NCBI RefSeq assembly: GCF_016894245.1 | Contig: NZ_CP069792.1 | Span: 1 to 64,000 of the forward strand | From: Corynebacterium kroppenstedtii | GTDB taxonomy: Bacteria; Actinomycetota; Actinomycetes; Mycobacteriales; Mycobacteriaceae | Direction: 5' to 3' | DNA length: 64,000 nucleotides | Part shown: piece by piece, positions 30,410-39,416 of the stretch | How positions within the stretch are numbered: the stretch's first letter is position 1 | Layout: every line of letters starts with the position of its first letter | Program-made: the position numbers and the translations under genes | Notes under the pieces: generated by a model | Databases searched by the model: none | The model's input: only the letters and a program-made list of their open reading frames with translations | What the model was told of the DNA's origin: nothing

Positions 30410-31003
30410 ATGAACCATGACTACGATCCGAGCAATCCTAAGGGACATGTCTCAGATCGACATGAATCAAACCCCACGGATCAAACAAGCAGAGCGCGAA
30501 GCGCATCAGAGAAACGCAACACGGACATTTCGGGCCTACCACAAGGTCGACCAAGCGATTCAGAACCGAATCACTCAGGCCTGCCTGGAATTCCAGCCCT
30601 AGGCCCTGCACACCTCGAAATGGCCCAATATAGTGGGCCAACACCACACTCGTCAGAGATTAAACGGCTTAATGACATTCAACCTGGACTAGGAACACGT
30701 GTCATGAACGACGCCCACGACGACGTGGTTCAAGATCGACAACTCACAAAGCAATCGTTCGATTACGCCATTAAGGAAGCTAAGCTCCGGCTTTACGTCG
30801 CAACAGCGTTAAGTCTCTTATCATTTTTGGGGATTTTTGTTTCGCTTTTTCTACTGGATCCTCCTGAGTCCATCACCGGGGCAATTCTGTGCGGCTTAGG
30901 CACAGCTGGGCCAGTAGTCAAATCATTCCTCAACGGACGAAGCAAAGACGATCACAAAAGTAAAGAACCTGAAGAAAACGGAGATGACCACCCTTCTGCA
31001 TAA
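30410..31003 (+). CDS. Membrane protein of the lysogeny region, unknown function
   Basis: A 197-residue protein with a long, polar, disordered N-terminal half, then two membrane helices (LYVATALSLLSFLGIFVSLF and ITGAILCGLGTAGPVVKSFL) and a charged tail. It lies between the MmpS-like gene and the integrase gene and is bracketed by the integrase-start repeats, hinting at recent acquisition. A superinfection-exclusion role is possible but unsupported. Confidence 0.6.
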   Translation: MNHDYDPSNPKGHVSDRHESNPTDQTSRARSASEKRNTDISGLPQGRPSDSEPNHSGLPGIPALGPAHLEMAQYSGPTPHSSEIKRLNDIQPGLGTRVMNDAHDDVVQDRQLTKQSFDYAIKEAKLRLYVATALSLLSFLGIFVSLFLLDPPESITGAILCGLGTAGPVVKSFLNGRSKDDHKSKEPEENGDDHPSA

Positions 31004-31021
31004 TCCCCCTATAAGCACAAA

Positions 31022-31075
31022 AGAACCCCCCACTGTTTGAGAGTCGCCAAACTAGTTCAAACAGTGAGAGGTTCT
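31022..31075. other. Long inverted repeat upstream of the integrase
   Basis: CACTGTTTGA (31031-31040) pairs with TCAAACAGTG (31057-31066), and AGAACC (31022-31027) with GGTTCT (31070-31075). It lies 68 bp before the integrase start. It may be a terminator for the preceding gene or a recombination-directionality site. Confidence 0.45.
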
Positions 31076-31143
31076 CTACCCAACACAAAACCCAAAGAAA
31101 GGTTTTGCTATACCCACAACCCTACCACCGCCAGAAGACACCA

Positions 31144-32295
31144 ATGGCCATCAGCAAACGAACCACACCCACCGGCAAAACCAAATGGGTCGCCCGCTAC
31201 CGCGACCACACCGGAAAAGAACACGCCAAAACATTCCCCACACAAAAACAAGCCAAAGCCCACCTCCAAGAACAACAACGCGCACTCAGACGCGGCGAAT
31301 GGATCGACGAGAAAACCGCCCCCACACTCAACCAGCTCTGGCCCACGTGGGAAGCAACCGCCACCACCCCCGGAACCCTCACCGTCCGCCAACAAGTAGG
31401 CCGAAACCTCGGCGACCTTGCCACCCTACAAATCACCCAGATCACCCCCGCGCTCCTACGAGCCTGGGTAGCTCACCTACGCACCGGACGCCCCTGGATC
31501 ACCGGGGACACCGGGCTGGCCAACAACACCGTACGCAACTATTGGACGCAACTATGCGGATGCCTACACATGGCCGTCGAAGACGGGCTACTCGCCGCAG
31601 CCCCCACCGATAGGGTCAGCATAGGCCATGCCCCAAAAAATACGGTCGAAAAATACCGCATCCCCACAATGGAACAAGTCAACAACCTGATTCAGGTTTG
31701 CGACTCCACAGGACGAGACACACTAGCCACTATGGTGATTCTGGCTGCATCCACAGGCATGCGGTCCAGTGAAGTCGCGGGGCTGAGATGGAGGAGCATT
31801 GACCGCCGACGACACATTGTGCGGGTCGTTGAGCAAGCCGCCTCCTCACACACCAAAGGCCAGCCAGCCGGGGAAGCCAGGTGGGCAAAGCTGAAAACGC
31901 AAAGCTCCCGGCGCGACATACCGCTGCCCACGGCCACACTACAGCGGCTTCGACAACACCGGCTCAAGCACCGTTCCTCGCCGGATGGGCCGTTGTTCCT
32001 CACCCCGTCCGGGAAGATGTGGAGGTCCGATAATGTCAGCGCGGCGATGGCCCCGTTCGGGTTCCGGTTCCATGATCTCAGGCACCTGTACGCGTCCCAT
32101 TTGATCAGGCAGGGGTTAGGGGTGAAGACGGTTCAGGAGTTGTTGGGGCACGCCTCAGCATCGACCACGTTGGATACCTATACCCATTTGTGGATGGATG
32201 ACACGGAGCGTGCTCGCGGAGCTGCCGACGAGCTGGTGCGGACTTTTTGCGGACTGGACGGCAAAAATGGCGCTGATGTGGGCAGTGCGAAATGA
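31144..32295 (+). CDS. int: Tyrosine-type phage integrase
   Basis: A 383-residue tyrosine recombinase. The N-terminal arm-binding part (KTKWVARYRDHTGKEHAKTF) is followed by a SAM-like core-binding domain (about 60-165) and a catalytic domain with TGMRSSEVAGL (first Arg), FHDLRHLYASHLI (H-x-x-R), ELLGHASASTT and TYTHLW (nucleophile Tyr). ATG 31144 fits the N-terminus of related integrases. It integrates and excises the prophage and is oriented toward the host junction, so attachment-site DNA should lie just downstream. Confidence 0.95.
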   Translation: MAISKRTTPTGKTKWVARYRDHTGKEHAKTFPTQKQAKAHLQEQQRALRRGEWIDEKTAPTLNQLWPTWEATATTPGTLTVRQQVGRNLGDLATLQITQITPALLRAWVAHLRTGRPWITGDTGLANNTVRNYWTQLCGCLHMAVEDGLLAAAPTDRVSIGHAPKNTVEKYRIPTMEQVNNLIQVCDSTGRDTLATMVILAASTGMRSSEVAGLRWRSIDRRRHIVRVVEQAASSHTKGQPAGEARWAKLKTQSSRRDIPLPTATLQRLRQHRLKHRSSPDGPLFLTPSGKMWRSDNVSAAMAPFGFRFHDLRHLYASHLIRQGLGVKTVQELLGHASASTTLDTYTHLWMDDTERARGAADELVRTFCGLDGKNGADVGSAK

Positions 32296-32345
32296 TCTAC
32301 AAGGGGGGCAAAAATAGCCTTTGACCTGCTATTTCAGTATCTGTC
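32296..32345. other. Probable right prophage-host junction (attR)
   Basis: Phage genes end at 32295 and the host acyl-CoA dehydrogenase gene, read leftwards, ends at 32329. The junction must lie within or near this short interval, possibly inside the last codons of the host gene. The other attachment copy is outside the window, so the core cannot be defined. Confidence 0.5.
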
Positions 32346-33498
32346 TGCCCATGACCATGCGGCAGATTTGGTTCGTTCCTTCGTAGATCTGCGTAATTTT
32401 GGCATCGCGCATCATGCGTTCAACCGGGAAATCACGGGTATATCCATAACCACCGAATAACTGCACAGCATCCGTCGTCACCTGCATAGCGACGTCTGAC
32501 GCGTACGCTTTCGAACCCGCAGCGAGCATACCTAAGCGCTCCCCACCCTCGGCGTGGCCACGCTCGGCGTTCGACGCCGCGGTATACACCATGAGGCGCG
32601 CAGCGTCGATCTTCATTTTCATGTCGGCAAGCATGAATTGCGTGTTCTGGAAATCGGCAATCCGGCGGCCGAACTGCTCGCGCTCTTTCACGTACTTCAC
32701 GGTCTGATCGAACGCCCCCTGCGCGATGCCAAGGGCCTGCGCACCAATCGTCGGGCGCGTGTGATCCAGGGTCTCCAGGGCGGTCTTAAAGCCTGTCCCC
32801 TCGTCGCCAATGATGCGGTCAGCGGGAATGCGGCAATCCTCAAAGTACAGCTCGGCCGTCGGAGATCCTTTGATCCCTAGCTTCTTTTCTTTGGGGCCGA
32901 CGACGAAGCCTTCATCGTCGGCGTGGACCATGAATGCGGAAATGCCGTTGGCGCCTTTATCCGGGTCGGTGACCGCCATCACGGTGTACCAGGTGGACTT
33001 GCCGCCGTTAGTGATCCAACACTTCGATCCATTGAGGACCCACGAGTCACCGTCTTTGCGGGCACGCGTCTTCATGGACCCCGCGTCGGAGCCGGCTCCT
33101 CGTTCCGACAGTGCGTACGAGGCCATCTTCCCGCCGGCGATATCCGGGAGGACCTGCTGTTTCAGCTCCTCCGAGCCCTTCAAAATGAGTCCCATCGTCC
33201 CCAACTTGTTCACGGCCGGGATCAACGAGGACGAACCACACACGCGCGCGACTTCCTCAATGACGATGCACGCCATGAGCGAATCCCCACCGGCTCCGCC
33301 ATACTCCTCCGGAATGTGCACGGCGTTGAACCCCGTCTCTACCAGCGCGTCCAGGGCTTCCTGAGGAAAACGCTCCTTTTCGTCAACGTCCGCGGCGTGC
33401 GGGGCGATGCTTTTCTCCGCGATCTCCCGGATGGCTTCGCGCACCCCTTGGTAATCCTCCGGCAGCTGGTAAAGATCAAAATCAGAGTTCAGAGCCAT
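32329..33498 (-). CDS. Acyl-CoA dehydrogenase
   Basis: The 389-residue flavoenzyme starts at ATG 33498 after AGAGGAACC. Family signatures are VHIPEEYGGAGGDSL, YALSERGAGSDAGSM, WITNGGKSTWYTVMA and, near the C-terminus, AVQLFGGYGYTRDFPVERMM and IYEGTNQICR, where the Glu is the catalytic base of short/medium-chain enzymes. It catalyses FAD-dependent alpha-beta desaturation of acyl-CoA in fatty-acid or branched-chain acyl-CoA catabolism. Its 3' end borders the prophage. Confidence 0.93.
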   Translation of the reverse strand: MALNSDFDLYQLPEDYQGVREAIREIAEKSIAPHAADVDEKERFPQEALDALVETGFNAVHIPEEYGGAGGDSLMACIVIEEVARVCGSSSLIPAVNKLGTMGLILKGSEELKQQVLPDIAGGKMASYALSERGAGSDAGSMKTRARKDGDSWVLNGSKCWITNGGKSTWYTVMAVTDPDKGANGISAFMVHADDEGFVVGPKEKKLGIKGSPTAELYFEDCRIPADRIIGDEGTGFKTALETLDHTRPTIGAQALGIAQGAFDQTVKYVKEREQFGRRIADFQNTQFMLADMKMKIDAARLMVYTAASNAERGHAEGGERLGMLAAGSKAYASDVAMQVTTDAVQLFGGYGYTRDFPVERMMRDAKITQIYEGTNQICRMVMGRQILK

Positions 33499-33689
33499 GA
33501 CGGTTCCTCTCACACATAGAAATCGATAAGACGCACGCCCGCGATCAGACATCAATACGCCACTTTTTAACAACGAATGACTGTGATTTTAAAGGTTTCC
33601 GACGATCTATGAGACATAGTTCACGTAATTGGGTGCTAATTGGTTTTCTCCACCCGGCTGCATCATTGCCGACGGCTACACTCGGACAT

Positions 33690-34445
33690 ATGAACCACTC
33701 ACCGATGCCCCAGCGACACGCACGCTCTCATGGATCCGCCCGGCGCGGCGTATCAGCCCGGCGCGGTGCTATCTTCACTGCACTCACGGTGAGCACGTGC
33801 GTCCTCGCAGCATGCGGGAGCAGTACATCCCCTACCAACACAGGATCAGAGTCGACGATTCCTTCCGCCAGTTCACAGGAACAGGCCACCCCGTCACAAT
33901 CCTCTGCCACACCGTCGCCGTCGCTGTCGGGTTCCTCAGCGGCAGCAGAACCGTCGACGACAAACGGTTCAGAATCCGGTGACCCTGGAGCACGTCAAGC
34001 GGCAGGTGCTGCGTCGACAGGACGTGACGATCGGTGCCACACCTCGGATATCTCAGCTTCCCTGAAGACTGAGAGCGGAGCGGCCGGGTCCAGTTATCTC
34101 ACGATCACCCTGACTAACCAGTCCGATCATCCCTGCACGTTTTATGGGTATCCCGGCGTGAGTGCCGTCGGTGGGAACGATGGGCACCAGATCGGTAAGC
34201 CGGCCGACAAGGACCACAATGCCACAGCGTCTCTTGTGACCGTCGCCCCTGGGGAAGCTGCCACCGTGTCGGTCAAGAAGGCGCAGTCGGGAAATTACTC
34301 GCCGGAATCATGTAAGCCCCAGCAGGCTCGTGGCCTGCGGATATATCCGCCTGACGAGGAGGCTGCGCTCTTTGTTGACTACCCCACGGACGCATGCTCT
34401 GGCGATACCGTTGACATGCATGTTGGGCCCATTACTAAGAAATAA
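33690..34445 (+). CDS. DUF4232 lipoprotein
   Basis: The 251-residue protein begins at ATG 33690. A lipoprotein signal ends in VLAACG, with Cys as the lipidation site. After a Ser/Thr/Pro-rich spacer (about 50-110) comes the DUF4232 domain: CHTSDISASLKTESG, TITLTNQSDHPCTFYGYPG, TVAPGEAATVSVKKAQ and CSGDTVDMHVGPI, with four cysteines. These exported actinobacterial domains have no established role. The far longer upstream frame (from 33609) is not needed. Confidence 0.85.
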   Translation: MNHSPMPQRHARSHGSARRGVSARRGAIFTALTVSTCVLAACGSSTSPTNTGSESTIPSASSQEQATPSQSSATPSPSLSGSSAAAEPSTTNGSESGDPGARQAAGAASTGRDDRCHTSDISASLKTESGAAGSSYLTITLTNQSDHPCTFYGYPGVSAVGGNDGHQIGKPADKDHNATASLVTVAPGEAATVSVKKAQSGNYSPESCKPQQARGLRIYPPDEEAALFVDYPTDACSGDTVDMHVGPITKK

Positions 34446-34525
34446 CAACCGCCAGTAAATGTGGCGAAATAGCGACTCAACTGTGGGGTCGGCCAGTAAA
34501 CGCGGCCAGTGTGGTCGACCAAGAC

Positions 34526-35260
34526 TTATCCAGCCGTGAGATCATTCCAGATAGCGATGGTTGGCTTTCCACGTGAGGCTTCATAGTCCTTCTCCTGTTC
34601 GGCCCACATAGCCCAAAACTCTTCAAATCCTGGGTCGCGGTGGAGTGCCCGCTGCCGTCGCCGCTGTGCATCAGCGCGCACCTCAATAGCCACGATGTTC
34701 ACATCTTCTCGGATTTTCGGTGGCTGACCACTTATAAGCCACCGCTGATTGCGCAGTGGCCGTTGATCACGCATCCGTCGCTGATTTAACAGCCGCCGAC
34801 GAGCAGCTTTTAGCGACGCGGGTGTAACTGCGCCGACTCCCTCGACGATGAGCGGCTCGGCGGGATCCACGGCTACCCACTCCCCGGGAGCGTCGGCAGC
34901 CCAATCCCACCGACGATAGCCAGCGTCGGTGGGTGACAAAACGCAATCCGCCACGATTCTGGAGGCCTCCATCAGCCCAGACCATCCGGGGTAAAAATCA
35001 TCACAATGGACCACCCGGGTTCCGGTCGCCTCCGCCAGATACCTAGCGAGCGTTGTTTTGCCCGAGCCCGACAATCCGTCGATGAGCACTGTGCTTCCCA
35101 GCTCGGCGGAAAAGCAATCGGGTATAGCTCCGTCGTCAACCAATCGACGCAGGGCTGCTGGGCCGTCGTCGGTACTGGCCACTCTGATTCCTACAGAGGA
35201 GGCTAACCGCGAAGACGTCGCTCCCGATTCGCGAAACAACGTGGTGATGTCGGTTGTCAT
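34526..35260 (-). CDS. P-loop (uridine-kinase-like) kinase of the thiamine-precursor operon
   Basis: ATG 35260 overlaps the ykoC stop (ATGA). The 244-residue protein has TVLIDGLSGSGKTTLARYLA (Walker A, about 56-75), VVHCDDFYPGW (base/phosphate site) and PLIVEGVGAVTP, as in uridine-kinase-like nucleoside kinases. Its position as the last gene of a TPP-regulated ECF operon suggests it may phosphorylate the imported pyrimidine or a related precursor, though a general nucleotide kinase is equally possible. Confidence 0.75.
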   Translation of the reverse strand: MTTDITTLFRESGATSSRLASSVGIRVASTDDGPAALRRLVDDGAIPDCFSAELGSTVLIDGLSGSGKTTLARYLAEATGTRVVHCDDFYPGWSGLMEASRIVADCVLSPTDAGYRRWDWAADAPGEWVAVDPAEPLIVEGVGAVTPASLKAARRRLLNQRRMRDQRPLRNQRWLISGQPPKIREDVNIVAIEVRADAQRRRQRALHRDPGFEEFWAMWAEQEKDYEASRGKPTIAIWNDLTAG

Positions 35261-36042
35261 CGCCAGCTCCACATCATGCCCCCCAAGAAGCGCAAATACC
35301 CGGTCATCCACGCTGTCACCAGCGCCATCAGCGCGACGAGGAGCGCACCGACCATCAAGACCCAGTCCGGCCACCGCAGGCGTGATTCTCTCGCCCAGGT
35401 CCGGGGCCGATCCGAGCCGAACCCGCGCGCTTCCATGGCCGTCGCCAACTTCCCACCACGCCGCAGCGCGAGCACTAACAAGGCGAAGAAAATAGTGAGC
35501 GTACGACGAATCCGGCCGGAATCTGCCAAGCCACGGGCACGACGAGCACGGTGCATCGCCGAATAATCACGCTGGAATAAACTCACCAAACGCACACCGG
35601 CTACGGAGCCGATGACGAATCGCTCCGGCAGATGCCAGATTTGCGCTAGGCCGTCGCCAAGGTCAGTGGGGTCGGTATCCGCGGATAAGATGACGGCGGG
35701 CAGAGCGATGGCCAGGACCCTTACCATGATCGCTAAAGCCAGGGACACCGAATTGTCCGTAATGTGGGCGAAGGCGAAGGACACGTATTCTTTGCCCTCA
35801 GGCCGGCCATAGAGCAGCATCGACACTCCGGTGAGCGGGGCGAGCATAAAGACCGGCCATCCACGACGAATGATCCGCCCCCACCCCATTCCTAAGAACG
35901 GCGCGCCTAGCAGTTCGCACAGCAACGCCACGCCGGCCGACACGATATCGACCGAAATAAGAAGTGGCGTCGCAATGAGAGCCATCGCAGCGATGCGCGC
36001 CGTCGGGTTGAAGTTCACACCTCGGGGCGTTGCGCGGGTCAC
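35257..36042 (-). CDS. ykoC: EcfT-type transmembrane coupling subunit (YkoC-like)
   Basis: A 261-residue membrane protein with about five hydrophobic segments and the EcfT coupling-helix motifs (MHRARRARGLAD and AMEARGFGSD). It couples the ATPases to the substrate-binding YkoE. It overlaps the ATPase gene upstream and the kinase gene downstream by 4 bp each, so the operon is tightly coupled. Confidence 0.85.
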   Translation of the reverse strand: MTRATPRGVNFNPTARIAAMALIATPLLISVDIVSAGVALLCELLGAPFLGMGWGRIIRRGWPVFMLAPLTGVSMLLYGRPEGKEYVSFAFAHITDNSVSLALAIMVRVLAIALPAVILSADTDPTDLGDGLAQIWHLPERFVIGSVAGVRLVSLFQRDYSAMHRARRARGLADSGRIRRTLTIFFALLVLALRRGGKLATAMEARGFGSDRPRTWARESRLRWPDWVLMVGALLVALMALVTAWMTGYLRFLGGMMWSWR

Positions 36043-37646
36043 CGCTGAACCTCCATTCCTCCCGAGGCCAACCGAACGTGGCGTACACCCAGCAAGTCCA
36101 CTACCAAAGGATCATGCGTGATGGCGAGCACCCCCACACCGTCGTCACTCATCTCGCGCAGCAGCTCAATAAGCTGGATAAATGTGGTCCTATCCTGGCC
36201 AAACGTCGGTTCGTCCGCAATCACCACATCGGGATGGGTGGATAACACCGTCGCGACAGAGAGCCGACGTTTCTGTCCGCCCGACAAGGTAAACGGATTG
36301 GCTTTGGCGAGGTTCTCGAGGTGCAGGCGTCGGAGCAGCTCATCGGCACGTCGCTCACCAACATCAGGATCAATCCCGCACACCCGGGGGCCGACGAGCA
36401 ATTCGTCGCGCACAGTTCGGGCCACAAATTGATGCTCAGGGTCCTGGAACACGGTCCCAATGCGCTGCGCTAGAGCCCTCGACGACCACTCCATCGGGTT
36501 GCTACTGGCATCACGCTTTTTATGGACTGCTACCGACGTGGCCTCGCCAGCCTTTTCCTTGGCGACGAGTGCTGATGCGTCAATGTCCCCCGCAACCGGC
36601 GCCAACAATCCCGCGAGTGTCAAGGCAACGGTTGATTTACCCGCGCCGTTAGGCCCGGTGATGACCGTCGGCTCGGGGGTTACGTCCAGCGAGATTCCTG
36701 TGTTGACCGCGCGCCCATCCCAACCGACGGCCAAGTCATGCGTCCGGAGCAGCGTGTTCCTCGTTGCCCCTCCACGACCTTCGTGTGCTCCAACTTCATT
36801 TGCTCCAACCGACACAACGCGGTGCTGGTCCAGTGCAGCGCGGCCCTGACGCTCCCGTCGCCACGAATTATCAAGTGGCAGAGGAACGTCGGGGATCCAC
36901 ACTCCATCACGGGCGAGTTGTTCCCCCATCGTGCGGATAACCTCGTCGGTCGGGCCGTCGGCTCGAATCGTGGAATCCCCCACCACCATGATGCGGTCAA
37001 CGACATCGCGCCAGACCTCGACGCGGTGCTCGACGATGACGACTGTTGCGCCGGTGCTCTCGGCGGCGGCGATCACGGCTTTGCGGACATCGGCCACACC
37101 CTCGGGGTCGATATTCGCGGTGGGTTCATCCAAGAGGATCAATCCGGCACCCATGGCCAGGACACCAGCGAGGGCCAAGCGCTGCTTCTGCCCGCCGGAA
37201 AGCTGCTCAGTGGGATGGTCAAGGGGAACAGTGAGCCCGACGAGGTCACGGGCCCACCGGACACGCTCCCAGATTTCCGCACGCGGGAAACCCAAATTCT
37301 CGCAACCGAAGGCAATATCGTCACCGACCCGCGAGGAAATGACCTGCGAATCGGGGTCCTGCAGCACCAAACCGACCTGCCCGCGAACACTGCGAGCATC
37401 CACCCCATTGATGAGCAATCGACCGGCATAATCGCCGTCGTCGGAATCGCCGAGAACCCCGGCCATCCCCGCCATCAGCGTCGACTTCCCCGACCCTGAT
37501 GTCCCGAGGAGCAGGACTTTCTCGCCTGGTTCGATACGAAAATTAACATCGGCTAACGCGGGTTGCCGACGCCCCGCGTGCCGCCAACCGAAGCCCTCGG
37601 CCACTACCCGCGCGGGCGTCCGAACGTCGTCGTGTACGTGCGCCAC
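36039..37646 (-). CDS. ykoD: Fused double ECF ATPase (YkoD-like)
   Basis: The 535-residue protein is two ABC ATPases in one chain. Half one: LLLGTSGSGKSTLMAG, QLSGGQKQRLALAGVL, LILLDEPTANID. Half two: VITGPNGAGKSTVALTL, LSGGQKRRLSVATVL, VVIADEPTFGQD. The fusion of EcfA and EcfA' is typical of YkoD. It drives vitamin-precursor import with YkoC and YkoE. GTG 37646 overlaps the ykoE stop (TAGTG). Confidence 0.92.
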   Translation of the reverse strand: MAHVHDDVRTPARVVAEGFGWRHAGRRQPALADVNFRIEPGEKVLLLGTSGSGKSTLMAGMAGVLGDSDDGDYAGRLLINGVDARSVRGQVGLVLQDPDSQVISSRVGDDIAFGCENLGFPRAEIWERVRWARDLVGLTVPLDHPTEQLSGGQKQRLALAGVLAMGAGLILLDEPTANIDPEGVADVRKAVIAAAESTGATVVIVEHRVEVWRDVVDRIMVVGDSTIRADGPTDEVIRTMGEQLARDGVWIPDVPLPLDNSWRRERQGRAALDQHRVVSVGANEVGAHEGRGGATRNTLLRTHDLAVGWDGRAVNTGISLDVTPEPTVITGPNGAGKSTVALTLAGLLAPVAGDIDASALVAKEKAGEATSVAVHKKRDASSNPMEWSSRALAQRIGTVFQDPEHQFVARTVRDELLVGPRVCGIDPDVGERRADELLRRLHLENLAKANPFTLSGGQKRRLSVATVLSTHPDVVIADEPTFGQDRTTFIQLIELLREMSDDGVGVLAITHDPLVVDLLGVRHVRLASGGMEVQR

Positions 37647-38260
37647 TAGACCAGCTCAGTGCTTTCCCGGCCGGCAGCGAACCGATCCAACGCCCCCGCA
37701 CGCGCGAGCGCCCGAACCAGGAAGAAGCCCAGAGCACCCGCCAGAATGGCCCCCGACACGGACAGGGAGACGAGGTAGATCAGGTTGTATTGGATCGACC
37801 GGGCATAGTTTCCCGATGCCCATTCGTAGCACCACTCGACGACCGACGCGCCCACACCAGACAACGTGGCGACTATCAAGGTGTAGCGGGCGTACATGAA
37901 CGCCATGAAGACGAGTTCAGCGCCGATCCCCTGGGCTAAACCGGAATACACCGTGGTAATCCCCCACTGGTTGCCCAGTACCGCAGAGATGATGGCGGCG
38001 ATGACTTCCACCATGATGGCGGCACCCGGCTTGCGAATGATCAAGCCGCCCAACACGCCGCCGAGCAGCCAGACCCCGGTCACCAGTCCGCCGAATCCGG
38101 GCAAAAGCGATTCGATAGCGCTGTACCATGCGCCGCCCAGGCCGTTCCAGACCCAGAAAATTAATCCCGTCGCCACGCCCAACACGGCGGCCGTAATGAT
38201 GTCGACGACCCTCCACCGTCGGGCAGGACGCGCGTTACCGGTATTTTTATCTTTCCTCAC
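37646..38260 (-). CDS. ykoE: ECF substrate-binding subunit (YkoE-like)
   Basis: GTG 38260 follows AGGGAG at the end of the TPP riboswitch, which fixes the start. The 204-residue protein has about five membrane helices (VVDIITAAVLGVATGLIFWV, VTGVWLLGGVLGGLIIRKPG, GIGAELVFMAFMYARYTLIV). YkoE proteins bind hydroxymethylpyrimidine or thiamine. The upstream riboswitch supports this substrate class. Confidence 0.88.
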   Translation of the reverse strand: MRKDKNTGNARPARRWRVVDIITAAVLGVATGLIFWVWNGLGGAWYSAIESLLPGFGGLVTGVWLLGGVLGGLIIRKPGAAIMVEVIAAIISAVLGNQWGITTVYSGLAQGIGAELVFMAFMYARYTLIVATLSGVGASVVEWCYEWASGNYARSIQYNLIYLVSLSVSGAILAGALGFFLVRALARAGALDRFAAGRESTELV

Positions 38261-38261
38261 A

Positions 38262-38417
38262 GCTTCACTCCCTATCGCCGGTATAACCCGGATCAGGTTC
38301 ATACGGTCAACATTCTTCCCGGCACGTGGTATCCGTTCGCGATATCGGCACAACGAAGATATCCACACGGTGAAGGAAAAATGTTTTCTCAGCCCTCTAT
38401 GCTGGGCTCCCGCGAAG
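38262..38417 (-). promoter_or_regulatory. TPP riboswitch controlling ykoE-ykoD-ykoC-kinase
   Basis: On the minus strand the conserved elements appear in order: GGGAGCCC...GGGCTGAGA, then TGAACCTGATCCGGGT, ATACCGGCGATAGGGAG. P1 can form between CTTCGC (about 38417-38412) and GTGAAG (about 38267-38262). The ribosome site AGGGAG of ykoE is part of the aptamer's 3' strand, so TPP binding would hide it directly. Thiamine diphosphate would therefore shut off the transporter. Confidence 0.93.
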
Positions 38418-38455
38418 TACTGATCTGAGGATAACACTCAGGTTATGCTGAGTTT

Positions 38456-39385
38456 ATGACGTCATCTGCTGAAGATCCCTCGACCGCCCCGTGGGGAACG
38501 TCCGACTCTCCCCTGGACTGCCCAGATGTTGCCATTGTTTTCGAAGGTGGCGGAATGCGGAATAGTTACACCGTTGGTGCCGTTCAGGCGCTGATTGACC
38601 ACAAGGTTAATCCGGGGTGGGTTGGCGGAATATCAGCAGGAACAACGCATGTAGTCAATTTCCTCATTAGGAATCGGTGGAGAGCTAAGGCATCGTTTGT
38701 AGATTTCGTTGAGGATCCCCGGTTCGGAGGGTGGAAGACCTTCGCGAAAGGAAAAGGGTATTTCAATACTGAATTTATCTACACAGAATCCGTTATGCCT
38801 GGCGAAATAGCAGAGATGGATTTCGACGCCTTTATGAAAAGTTCTCCCGACTTCGCTTTCGGAGCACTACGTGCTGATACCGGGAATATGACATGGTGGC
38901 GACGTGACGACGTTCAGACGTTGGAACAACTTTCGGCCTATACCCGCGCGTCCTCAACAATCCCATTCTTTATGCCTGTAGCCCACGTTGACGGGCATGA
39001 CTATTACGACGGCGCGATGGGGCCGACGGGCGGGTTTGCCTATGATGCCGCCATCGAAGATGGTTATTCCAAATTCCTTTTCATTCTTACTCGTCCGAAA
39101 TCATTTCGGCGGGAACCCATGTCACAAGCCCGTCTGATTCGGAGTTATTTCCGCAAACAACCCGCTGTTGCAGAAGCTATTCTTCAGCGAGCAGAACGTT
39201 ACAACCGTTCGAAAGAAAAAATAGCGCAATGGGAAAAGGAAGGGCGGGCAATGGTGTTCTATCCCGAACAGATGCCTGTCCACAATAAAGAGAGAAACGT
39301 GGAGAAATTACAGAAGTCTTACGAGATGGGCGTTGACCAGGTAGCGCGAGAATGGCCGCAATGGGAGGAGTTTTTACGCGGGTAG
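38456..39385 (+). CDS. Patatin-like phospholipase
   Basis: A 309-residue patatin: VFEGGGMRNSYTVGAVQAL (oxyanion loop), WVGGISAGTTHV with the GxSxG nucleophile, and YYDGAMGPTGG with the DG of the Ser-Asp dyad. It hydrolyses acyl esters of lipids. There is no signal peptide, so it acts in the cytosol or at the inner membrane face. The gene diverges from the TPP-controlled operon. Such YqhO/YjjU-type patatins are frequent in actinobacteria. Confidence 0.88.
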   Translation: MTSSAEDPSTAPWGTSDSPLDCPDVAIVFEGGGMRNSYTVGAVQALIDHKVNPGWVGGISAGTTHVVNFLIRNRWRAKASFVDFVEDPRFGGWKTFAKGKGYFNTEFIYTESVMPGEIAEMDFDAFMKSSPDFAFGALRADTGNMTWWRRDDVQTLEQLSAYTRASSTIPFFMPVAHVDGHDYYDGAMGPTGGFAYDAAIEDGYSKFLFILTRPKSFRREPMSQARLIRSYFRKQPAVAEAILQRAERYNRSKEKIAQWEKEGRAMVFYPEQMPVHNKERNVEKLQKSYEMGVDQVAREWPQWEEFLRG

Positions 39386-39416
39386 GCCGCAACCCGTTTC
39401 CCCCACGGGCCCAGGC

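Noticed and set aside
35798..37499. Long plus-strand frames opposite the ECF ATPase gene
   Set aside because: They are shadows of a GC-rich gene with intact ABC motifs on the other strand.
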